Assembly: GCA_002364975.1 (NCBI GenBank)
Contig: DEYT01000017.1
Span: 24,370-34,194 of the forward strand
Source of the DNA: Opitutia bacterium UBA3151
GTDB lineage: Bacteria; Verrucomicrobiota; Verrucomicrobiia; Opitutales; Seribacteraceae
Length of the DNA stretch: 9,825 bases
Direction of reading: 5' to 3'
The position numbers were made by a program, and so were the translations under genes. The notes under the pieces are model-generated. The model saw nothing but the letters and a program-made list of their open reading frames with translations, had not been told where the DNA came from and ran no database searches. Shown piece by piece: positions 1-6,053 of the stretch. Positions within the stretch are counted from its first letter, which is position 1. Every line of letters starts with the position of its first letter.

Positions 1-1526
1 GTTGAATCTTTGGATTTAAGGTTTTTGAGGAAGGCTTGCTCTTTAGCCCGTCCAACCATTTCGGCGGCTTCAATCATTTCTTTCCAGGGGACAATACCGG
101 ATTTGCCTACTTCCCATCCGCTTGAATTTTTACTCATATTCCAGGCCTCATATTCAGGTATGAATCCCCAATCCCTGATTTTATTTGCATGGTTAAGATG
201 TTCTTTTCGCATCCGCAGGAGAATTTCTTGATGTTGAGGAGAAAAAGCTAAATTCTTCAAATTTTGATGGTCTTTCCGACAATCATATAATTCCTCAATC
301 GGTCTTCTGGAGTTGATAAAATGTTGAAGTGAAAGAGATTTCTTTTTTTTGGATTTTGCCAACCTATAAAATTCATGCCTGATTTCTCCGATATCTGGCC
401 ATGCGGTAGGTTGATTATATCCTAAGTGAGGCATGTAATTGCGAATGTACAGATATCTTTGATCCCTTACGGAACGGGCAAAATCCCTAACCTCGTCGAC
501 TCGGTCACGATGACCGAACACATATTTTCTTACTTTTGGAATCTCGGAGCCTAAAAAAGGAGTCCCCTGCATTAGTCTTGGAATAGGGGTGTCGGAAAGA
601 TTGAGGACAGTAGGTCCAAAATCAACAAAAGTTACCAACCGATCCAAGGTTTCACCTGATTTAGCCAGTGCTAGGTGTTGCCATTTTTTCGGGAAGCGGA
701 CCAGTAGAGGGATTCGCATTCCGCTATCTAACAGGGCGCGTTTATGCCTTGGCATGCCAGACCCATGGTCAGAAAAGAAAAATACGATCGTGTTTTCGTC
801 AAGACCATCGTTTTTAAGCCGTTGCAGAATCTTTCCAACTTCTTGATCCATCAAGGTTACGCAGTCGAAAAAACGGGCCAAGGTCTTTCTTACGACTGGA
901 GTGTCCGGGTAGTATGGAGGAAGGTTGACTTTCTGAAAGTCATGAATTTGTTGTGTGGTTAGTTCAGATTGTATTTCGCTTCTGAATTTTTCATAGGGCC
1001 AAACCATGGATCGGCTTTGGTGAGAAGTCATTAGATTAATGACTGAAAAGAAAGGCATGTTATGGTCGGGTCTTTTTCTCCAATCAGCATCCGCAGAGTT
1101 AAGATTCCATGAACGATCAATGACTTGCTGATAATTCGCGGAGTTGTAATCCGTCTTTACATTGTTGGTAGTGAAATATCCTCTTTTTTTCAGTAGTGAG
1201 GGAAAACCCGAAAAAGATTTTGGAAGAGGGAATCCAGAGCGCATATGCTGAGTCCCCATACTGGGGGGTAGGCAACCTTGAATTAAGCATGACCGAGATG
1301 GGGAACATACCGGAGCAGAGGCAAATGCAGAAATGAAACGAATACTATCGTTTGCTAATCGATCGATATTTGGAGTGATTGCATCCTTATCTCCGTAACA
1401 GCCCAATACTGGACTCATATCCTCTGCAGTAATCCAAAGAATATTTGGGGTGTCCGCTTTTGAGTAAGACGAAAAGATTTGGGAGCAAGAAACGAAAACG
1501 AAAATTGGAAGCTTTATGTGCTGCAT
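1..1526 (-). CDS. Secreted type I (formylglycine) sulfatase, C-terminus cut by window edge
   Basis: Reading from ATG at 1526 leftwards, the frame is open for 508 full codons to the window edge, so only the extreme C-terminus is missing. Residues 1-24 look like a Sec signal peptide (hydrophobic PIFVFV core, cleavage near SKA/D), so the enzyme is probably periplasmic or outside the cell. The sulfatase signature CSPSR starts at Cys74, the residue that becomes formylglycine in this family. An Asp-containing ITAEDM segment near residue 34 and FFFSDHG in the C-terminal half supply the usual metal-site motifs. Family members hydrolyse sulfate esters, or N-sulfate, of polysaccharides or glycosaminoglycans; the substrate cannot be read from sequence. 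The ending EELYD...NLA is typical of PVC and Bacteroidota S1 sulfatases. No clear Shine-Dalgarno is visible. It is divergent from the HDOD gene, and no partner gene is visible on its side. Confidence 0.93.
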   Translation of the reverse strand, partial: MQHIKLPIFVFVSCSQIFSSYSKADTPNILWITAEDMSPVLGCYGDKDAITPNIDRLANDSIRFISAFASAPVCSPSRSCLIQGCLPPSMGTQHMRSGFPLPKSFSGFPSLLKKRGYFTTNNVKTDYNSANYQQVIDRSWNLNSADADWRKRPDHNMPFFSVINLMTSHQSRSMVWPYEKFRSEIQSELTTQQIHDFQKVNLPPYYPDTPVVRKTLARFFDCVTLMDQEVGKILQRLKNDGLDENTIVFFFSDHGSGMPRHKRALLDSGMRIPLLVRFPKKWQHLALAKSGETLDRLVTFVDFGPTVLNLSDTPIPRLMQGTPFLGSEIPKVRKYVFGHRDRVDEVRDFARSVRDQRYLYIRNYMPHLGYNQPTAWPDIGEIRHEFYRLAKSKKKKSLSLQHFINSRRPIEELYDCRKDHQNLKNLAFSPQHQEILLRMRKEHLNHANKIRDWGFIPEYEAWNMSKNSSGWEVGKSGIVPWKEMIEAAEMVGRAKEQAFLKNLKSKDS

Positions 1527-1590
1527 GCTGAATTTCAAAAGAAAGAACTTTGGTAAGGCAATCTATGATTTCTATTTTGCTTCAATTGAT

Positions 1591-1605
1591 AAAAGGAATC
1601 CTTTT
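1591..1605. repeat. 15-bp palindrome in the divergent spacer
   Basis: AAAAGGA-A-TCCTTTT is a perfect inverted repeat around one central A, lying about 30 bases upstream of the sigma-54 -24 element and 65 bases upstream of the sulfatase start. The spacer (1527-1699) is AT-rich and otherwise holds only the promoter. The palindrome could be an operator for either divergent gene, or a weak hairpin followed by Ts. An enhancer-binding-protein site would usually lie further upstream (around -80 to -150). Function is not established. Confidence 0.3.
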
Positions 1606-1632
1606 TTGAGCCGTTATGCCTAATTTGGTTTT

Positions 1633-1649
1633 TTGGCATATATATTGCA
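1633..1649 (+). promoter_or_regulatory. Sigma-54 (-24/-12) promoter
   Basis: The string TTGGCATATATATTGCA matches the RpoN consensus TTGGCA-N6-TTGCA, with exactly 10 bases between GG (1635-1636) and GC (1647-1648). Transcription would start near 1660, at the end of a 10-A run (1652-1661). This leaves a short A-rich leader of about 40 bases before the TTG start of the HDOD gene. The element sits in a non-coding spacer, correctly oriented. Sigma-54 promoters need an AAA+ enhancer-binding protein; none is encoded in the window. Confidence 0.8.
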
Positions 1650-1699
1650 CTAAAAAAAAAACATTGCAGATATAAAAAAAAGAATAAATAACATTTAAA

Positions 1700-2563
1700 T
1701 TGGATAAAATATTACAAATAGAACAGAATAATGTAACACAACAATACAAAATGATTTTGCAAATGGACATACCTGAAAACACGCAAACTCTTGAAGAATT
1801 TTTGGTTGAGGCTTCGCCTACATTGATTATGTTTCCGAAACTCGAATTGTTGGTCAATAAAGAGGAACCAATCCTTGAAGATGTTTTAGAGATTTGTTCC
1901 AACGATAAGGGATTATTTCATAAATTAACCGGTCGTAGAGCGTCTAGAACCAATCAGGAAGACTTTGCCAGAGATATTCTTTTCATTAAAGGTCTTAGTT
2001 TTTTAAAAAGTTTGGCAATTCGTACATTGAATCATGAAGTTTATGAGTTACCACTTGGTTTGAATGGAATGTCTAACTCACAACTTAGAAGAAGATCCAT
2101 TCTGCTTGCCCGTTTTGTCAAGCGATTTGCAGATGATTTGAGAATTGAACCCGATCACCTTTACATTGCAGGGCTTTTATATAATTTACCCTATGTATCG
2201 TATGAGTATTTGATCAAAACCGAAAGGTTTACTGAGGAATCTTTTTCTGAAGTACGTCCTGAAACTGTCAAGATGACTTGTGAAATTTTGGAAAAATTTG
2301 GTTTCGGATCTTATATTATGCACATACTAGAGGATTCAGTTTTGGATATTCAGCAGACTCGAAATCCCTGTGAACAGGCTTTGCTTCGTATTGCTAATAA
2401 TATTTTGGAAAGTACCGAGCAGAATAATTTTATAGTTGGAAAGAATACTTCTATTGATGAAAAAATGTTAGAGATTACAGGATATTCAGAGCAAGAAATC
2501 CTTATCCTGCTCAAAGAACTTTCCAGAAACTACAAGGGTACCCCTGATGGGTGGTCTAAGTAA
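1700..2563 (+). CDS. HDOD-domain protein with degenerate HD residues
   Basis: A 287-residue soluble protein. Residues from about 35 to 250 follow the HDOD pattern: an N-terminal helical part (SPTLIMFPKLELL...EDVLEICSNDKGLFHKL), the segment FIKGLSFLKSLAIRTL corresponding to the family's AIxLLGxxxL helix, and IAGLLYNLPY where catalytic HD phosphohydrolases have GLLHDIG. The His-Asp metal pair is replaced by Tyr-Asn, as expected for HDOD, a non-catalytic relative thought to act in signalling and protein interaction. No receiver, GGDEF or EAL domain is attached. The first possible start is TTG 1700, just after an in-frame TAA; ATG 1751 or ATG 1763 are alternatives, and none has a convincing ribosome site. 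The gene is noticeably AT-rich. The sigma-54 promoter at 1633-1649 probably controls it. What it regulates is unknown. Confidence 0.8.
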   Translation: MDKILQIEQNNVTQQYKMILQMDIPENTQTLEEFLVEASPTLIMFPKLELLVNKEEPILEDVLEICSNDKGLFHKLTGRRASRTNQEDFARDILFIKGLSFLKSLAIRTLNHEVYELPLGLNGMSNSQLRRRSILLARFVKRFADDLRIEPDHLYIAGLLYNLPYVSYEYLIKTERFTEESFSEVRPETVKMTCEILEKFGFGSYIMHILEDSVLDIQQTRNPCEQALLRIANNILESTEQNNFIVGKNTSIDEKMLEITGYSEQEILILLKELSRNYKGTPDGWSK

Positions 2564-2610
2564 TCAATATTCTATTATCAGAACGATTTTTAAGAGATTT
2601 TTAATCTATT

Positions 2611-2925
2611 TTATGCTCCTTGGACCACATTAAATCCTTCAAATTCAGGGTGACCTAAATAGAGGTGTCCCCGGTCGCCTGCTCCCGAATGTGCCTTGCG
2701 GAATGCTTCGGACTTGGTCCAGGCTTCAAAATCAGATTCGGATTTCCATTGGGTATGAGAAGCATATAGAATGTGGTCATCTTTGCTTGGTCCTTTAAGT
2801 AAATTGAAATCTACAAAACCGGGTACATTTGTAAGGTAAGTGCTTCGAGTTTTCCAGATTTCTTCGAAGTCTTTTTCATGGCCTTTTACAATTCGAAAAC
2901 GGTTCATAGCAATAAATGATGTCAT
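2611..2925 (-). CDS. Antibiotic-biosynthesis-monooxygenase-fold protein, IsdG/HmoA-like haem-degrading monooxygenase
   Basis: A 104-residue single-domain protein of the dimeric alpha-beta barrel (ABM) fold. The N-terminal strand MTSFIAMNRFRI, the middle VPGFVDFNLLKGP and LYASHTQW, and the helix FEAWTKSEAFRKAH are characteristic of the HmoA/IsdG group. Asn8, Trp69 and His79 occupy the positions of the catalytic Asn-Trp-His triad of IsdG enzymes, with Trp and His ten residues apart as in that family. Full-length for the family and without a signal peptide, so probably cytoplasmic. Likely role: oxidative opening of haem for iron recovery, though some homologues act on other substrates. It stands alone, convergent with the HDOD gene (47 bases between ends), and no haem-uptake genes are in view. 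No strong Shine-Dalgarno; ATG 2907 (residue 7) is a less likely alternative start. Confidence 0.85.
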   Translation of the reverse strand: MTSFIAMNRFRIVKGHEKDFEEIWKTRSTYLTNVPGFVDFNLLKGPSKDDHILYASHTQWKSESDFEAWTKSEAFRKAHSGAGDRGHLYLGHPEFEGFNVVQGA

Positions 2926-3049
2926 GGTAATTTCAGAGATTACAATTCAAACTCTTTGATGCGAACTTTTTAAACAAAGAAATTTTTCCATAATATGAAT
3001 AACTTCGAATGTTAGAAATCAATCCGTATCGTTGTTATTAATCGGAAAA

Positions 3050-3072
3050 AAGGAATAAAATTCCTATTCCTT
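3050..3072. repeat. Inverted repeat in the 2926-3142 spacer, possible minus-strand terminator or leader hairpin
   Basis: AAGGAATA (3050-3057) and TATTCCTT (3065-3072) are perfect 8-base complements around a 7-base loop; a competing 6-bp stem, AGGAAT/ATTCCT (3051-3056 and 3060-3065), overlaps it. Read on the minus strand, the stem is followed by a T run, the layout of a weak intrinsic terminator, but no minus-strand gene ends just upstream of it. It may instead lie in the leader of the monooxygenase gene. The rest of this 217-base spacer shows no gene or convincing promoter. Confidence 0.3.
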
Positions 3073-3142
3073 CGTATCCTAACCAGTCGTTGAAAAAGAA
3101 AATTCAATTGCCAGAAGGATGTAGTTCAACCAAGAAAAAAGA

Positions 3143-3487
3143 ATGAAGATGTGGAAGGTTGGATTTTTAGGTTATTGTGGTGCTGTGCTCTACCTTTCGA
3201 GTATGAGCCCAAGTCAGTTGCCATATGATGGAGTGGCGATTTCTGACAAGGTTCTTCACGTGCTTGAATATGCCCTGATGGGAATATTGGCGTGGGGTGC
3301 TTTTGGTCGAAGTGCAAGCGGATTCCCTTGGGGTTTATTGACCTTTTGTGTTTGTTTCGGAATTGGAGATGAGTGTTTTCAAGATTGGCTGGATCATGCC
3401 CGCTCTCCCGATGTTTGGGATGCTGCTGCTGATGCGGTTGGAGCCTTTATTGGTTTACTTCTTTCCATGGTTTTCTGGAAACGTTAG
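3143..3487 (+). CDS. VanZ-like family small integral membrane protein
   Basis: A 114-residue protein with four probable membrane helices (roughly residues 4-20, 38-54, 62-76 and 92-111). It carries the VanZ-like signature: an N-terminal YLSSMSP segment, DKVLHVLEYALMG (Asp35, Lys36, His39, Tyr43), GIGDECFQ (Asp76, Glu77, Gln80), then ARSPD and DAAADAVGAFIG. Family proteins are named after VanZ, linked to teicoplanin resistance, but nearly all environmental members have no known function, and nothing here suggests glycopeptide resistance. ATG 3143 begins the natural first helix; ATG 3149 is possible. It precedes the Tat-exported TIM-barrel gene by 64 bases on the same strand and may share its transcript. 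Confidence 0.85.
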   Translation: MKMWKVGFLGYCGAVLYLSSMSPSQLPYDGVAISDKVLHVLEYALMGILAWGAFGRSASGFPWGLLTFCVCFGIGDECFQDWLDHARSPDVWDAAADAVGAFIGLLLSMVFWKR

Positions 3488-3536
3488 CGTTTTCTAATCT
3501 CCTTTTTTTCTTTGGTCTTGCCAAGTCAGGAATGGT

Positions 3537-3543
3537 GAGGAAG
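3537..3543 (+). promoter_or_regulatory. Ribosome binding site of the TIM-barrel gene
   Basis: GAGGAAG lies 8 bases before ATG 3552. It is one of the few clear Shine-Dalgarno sites in the window and supports this start, which also gives a complete Tat signal peptide. Confidence 0.65.
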
Positions 3544-3551
3544 AAAAAGAT

Positions 3552-4493
3552 ATGAAACCAAAAAGGGCAGACTCATCTTTCATTCAAACTTCTCTCTCTC
3601 GTCGTTCCTTGTTTAAAGGCTTGGGTGCCGGAGTAGCCTTAAGTGCTTTTTCTAGCCCTGCAGCTTCCAGTAAAGAAAGCAAAGAAGAGAAAAAAAGAGG
3701 AGTAAGTAAAGGAAGAATCAAGCAGTCGATTGTTTCTTGGTGCTTTGCCAATCATTGGAGTGTGCAAGAAACTTGTAGTCAAGCAAAGCGGCTTGGCTGT
3801 CAAAGTATTGAACTCATCGATTCCAAAGATTGGAACACTTTAAAGGAGTACGATTTAACCTGTGCCATTTCTGGAATCCCAGTCGAGGGAAAGCCTTTTA
3901 TCAAAGGTTTCAATAACCCAGATTACCACGGTTGGTTAATCCAGGCTACGAAGCGGGCAATTAATGAGTCTGCTGATTTTGGATGTCCGAATGTCATCGC
4001 GTTTACTGGATATGAAGAAAATTTTTCATTGGAAGATGGGGCAAAAAATTGCGTTCAAGGCTTCAAGAAAATAGCATCCCATGCAGAAAAAAAGGGGGTG
4101 ACCATCTGTCTTGAAATGTTGAATACTCGTGATGGAACCGATCCAAATAAAGGCCATCCAGGTTATCAGGGAGATCATATCGATTATTGCTTGGACATTG
4201 TGAGGCGTGTGGGTTCTCCGAGGGTGAAATTACTCTTTGATATTTATCATGTCCAGATCATGGACGGAGATGTTATTCGAAGGATTGGAGAATGTGCAGA
4301 TTATATCGGCCATATTCATACTGCCGGAAATCCGGGTCGGGGGGAATTGGATAATAATCAGGAAATTAATTATCCGCCGATTATGCAGGCTCTTTTAGAC
4401 ATCGGCTACGATGGTTTTGTAGGTCAGGAATTCATCCCAACTCGAGATCCAGTAATGGGATTAACGGAAGCAGTTGAGCTTTGTGATGTTTGA
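3552..4493 (+). CDS. Tat-exported hydroxypyruvate isomerase-like TIM-barrel protein
   Basis: A 313-residue protein of the xylose isomerase-like TIM-barrel superfamily, closest in pattern to hydroxypyruvate isomerases. It starts with a twin-arginine signal: SRRSLFK (Arg17-Arg18), a hydrophobic GLGAGVALSAF core and an Ala-rich cleavage region near residue 38, then a charged linker. The predicted metal and catalytic residues are in place: Glu188 (CLEMLN), Asp230 (LLFDIYH), His256 (HIHTAGNPGR) and Glu293 (GQEF). Cytoplasmic Hyi enzymes interconvert hydroxypyruvate and tartronate semialdehyde; the exported forms common in PVC bacteria have uncertain substrates, probably sugars or sugar acids. Tat export suggests folding, possibly with metal, before secretion to the periplasm. 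The ending AVELCDV is a normal family C-terminus. The methyltransferase follows after 62 bases. Confidence 0.87.
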   Translation: MKPKRADSSFIQTSLSRRSLFKGLGAGVALSAFSSPAASSKESKEEKKRGVSKGRIKQSIVSWCFANHWSVQETCSQAKRLGCQSIELIDSKDWNTLKEYDLTCAISGIPVEGKPFIKGFNNPDYHGWLIQATKRAINESADFGCPNVIAFTGYEENFSLEDGAKNCVQGFKKIASHAEKKGVTICLEMLNTRDGTDPNKGHPGYQGDHIDYCLDIVRRVGSPRVKLLFDIYHVQIMDGDVIRRIGECADYIGHIHTAGNPGRGELDNNQEINYPPIMQALLDIGYDGFVGQEFIPTRDPVMGLTEAVELCDV

Positions 4494-4555
4494 TTTTTGA
4501 AGATTCTGGATTGATTCTCCCCTGCAACATGACTACTTTTAAGAGAGTAGGAGAT

Positions 4556-5533
4556 ATGGTGGAAAAACTTCGATTTATTGATTTATTTTGCGGTGTTGGT
4601 GGTTTTCGATCTGCCCTGGAGCGAAACGGGCATCAGTGTGTTTTTTCTTCTGATTTAGATAAGGATGCACAGCATATTTATGAGAGAAACTTTAGAGAAA
4701 AACCTATGGGTGACATCACAAAAATTTCTGCTTCGGAGATCCCTTCCCATGAGGTTATCTGTGGAGGCTTTCCCTGCCAACCATTTAGCATATCTGGCAA
4801 TCACCAGGGTTTTATGGATGGGCGAGGAACTTTGTTGCATGAAATTTTACGGATTACCAAGTATCATCAGCCTAAAGTTCTCCTATTGGAAAATGTTAAA
4901 AATTACCAAAGTCATGATGGTGGAAAAACATTGGCAATTACAATAAGACTCTTGGAAGAAGCCAACTATCAAGTAAACTTTAAGGTTCTTAATGCCTCGA
5001 GATTTGGAATCGCTCAAAAAAGGGAAAGAATATATTTTGTTTGTTTTCGGAAAGATTTAAAGATTTCCGATTTTTCATTTCCAGAACCGAGCGATGAACT
5101 TGTTTCATTAGAAGATCTCTTGCTTTGCCCAAAGGATCCAAGACTAAAAGAACTTATCATTGAACGTTCTGACATGAGATTGGAAAAGATCTTGCCCAAA
5201 GAGGTAGAAAACCGTCCCATGCGAATCGGTACTGTCGGAAAGGGGGGTCAAGGTGAAAGGGTTTACAGTACCAAGGGTCACGCGATTACTTTGTCTGCTT
5301 TTGGCGGTGGGATTGGAGCCAAGACTGGAATGTATTTAGTCGATGGTAGGGTTCGCCGATTACATCCTGAGGAATGCCGTAGGCTCATGGGTTTTCCGGA
5401 AGACTTCTATTTTCATCGAAGTCGTAATGTAAGTTTTAAATTGTTTGGTAATTCGGTTATTGTACCAGTAGTAAGCAAAATATTTCATAATATTGAACGA
5501 TCCTTATTCAAAAAGAATCTAAAGGCCGCTTAA
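4556..5533 (+). CDS. Solitary DNA cytosine-5 methyltransferase, M.HhaI-like, predicted target GCGC
   Basis: A 325-residue enzyme, nearly the size of M.HhaI (327), transferring methyl from S-adenosylmethionine to C5 of cytosine. In order: motif I FIDLFCGVGGF (residues 7-17, SAM binding), motif IV GGFPCQPFS with catalytic Cys74, motif VI ENV (112-114), motif VIII QKRER (154-158), the target recognition domain (about 222-261), motif IX RRLHPEECRRLMGFP, and motif X FGNSV. The recognition domain VGKGGQGER...AITLSAFGGG is nearly that of M.HhaI; Gln232, Arg235, Ser247 and Gly252 match M.HhaI Gln237, Arg240, Ser252 and Gly257, while Tyr254 becomes Phe249. GCGC specificity is therefore inferred. ATG 4556 starts just before motif I; AGGAG (4549-4553) is only 2 bases away and would fit GTG 4559 better. 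The frame can extend to TTG 4490, overlapping the upstream gene, but that adds only non-family residues. No restriction gene adjoins. Confidence 0.93.
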   Translation: MVEKLRFIDLFCGVGGFRSALERNGHQCVFSSDLDKDAQHIYERNFREKPMGDITKISASEIPSHEVICGGFPCQPFSISGNHQGFMDGRGTLLHEILRITKYHQPKVLLLENVKNYQSHDGGKTLAITIRLLEEANYQVNFKVLNASRFGIAQKRERIYFVCFRKDLKISDFSFPEPSDELVSLEDLLLCPKDPRLKELIIERSDMRLEKILPKEVENRPMRIGTVGKGGQGERVYSTKGHAITLSAFGGGIGAKTGMYLVDGRVRRLHPEECRRLMGFPEDFYFHRSRNVSFKLFGNSVIVPVVSKIFHNIERSLFKKNLKAA

Positions 5534-5563
5534 TTTGCTTAGTTGAAGAGCGATAAATTCTTA

Positions 5564-5977
5564 ATGATAGTAAGATCTGCAAAAAATACACTTGGGTGTT
5601 TGATTGGATGTGCAATCGGAGACCTTGGAGCCATTTTCCTTTTCCAAAAATATTTCGATCCAGAAAGTATCCCTCAAGAGTTATGGACTTTGGTTTGGAT
5701 CATTGCGATGAGTTCGGGCATTTGTACTAGTATTATCTTGGAGACGATAATTTTATGGAAGCAATTAGGTCCGAAAGAAGCATTTAATACGGCCTTAGGC
5801 ATGAGTTTGATATCGATGGTGCTTATGGAGGTAGCGATGAACATAGCCGATTTTGCCATGATGGGAGAACCTGCAATCACCTGGTCTATTCTTCCTTTTA
5901 CCTTAGGGGCAGGTTTTTTAGCAGCATGGCCCTATAATTTTTGGAGACTTAAAAAATATGGAAGATGTTGCCATTGA
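5564..5977 (+). CDS. DUF4396-type four-helix membrane protein
   Basis: A 137-residue hydrophobic protein with about four membrane helices. It shows the pattern I associate with DUF4396: N-terminal TLGCLIGCAIGD (two Cys in CxxxC spacing), a mid-protein ILETIIL helix, SMVLMEVAMN, and a C-terminal PYNFWRLKKYGRCCH ending exactly at the stop. The function of the family is unknown. Conserved Cys, Met, Glu and His in or beside membrane helices make metal or redox chemistry conceivable, but this is speculation. It begins 30 bases after the methyltransferase stop, so the two are likely co-transcribed. In-frame TTG 5543 would add seven residues (MKSDKFL) and leave a 9-base gap; neither start has a strong ribosome site, although GAAGAG at 5545-5550 lies loosely upstream of the ATG. 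Confidence 0.75.
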   Translation: MIVRSAKNTLGCLIGCAIGDLGAIFLFQKYFDPESIPQELWTLVWIIAMSSGICTSIILETIILWKQLGPKEAFNTALGMSLISMVLMEVAMNIADFAMMGEPAITWSILPFTLGAGFLAAWPYNFWRLKKYGRCCH

Positions 5978-6053
5978 GTATAACAACATACCTTGATGTA
6001 CGACTTCTTTTCCTTGATCTTTAGAGGTAATCCTTTCTAATCTAATAGCACAA

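Noticed and set aside
589..962. Open frames on the plus strand opposite the sulfatase
   Set aside because: They are antisense to a clearly coding sulfatase frame and show no domain pattern.
1663..1668. A second TTGCA-like element as another -12 box
   Set aside because: No GG lies 10 bases upstream; that region is the A run.
1582..1902. 106-codon minus-strand frame across the divergent spacer and the HDOD start
   Set aside because: It is low-complexity (Ser, Cys, Ile, Phe), overlaps the sigma-54 promoter and the HDOD gene, and has no recognisable family.
2584..2606. Terminator after the HDOD gene
   Set aside because: Only a 4-bp AGAT/ATCT stem in a T-rich stretch, too weak to call.
4556..5977. 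A complete restriction-modification or defence island
   Set aside because: Neither neighbour of the methyltransferase resembles a nuclease, helicase or toxin; the isomerase-like and DUF4396 genes have other explanations.
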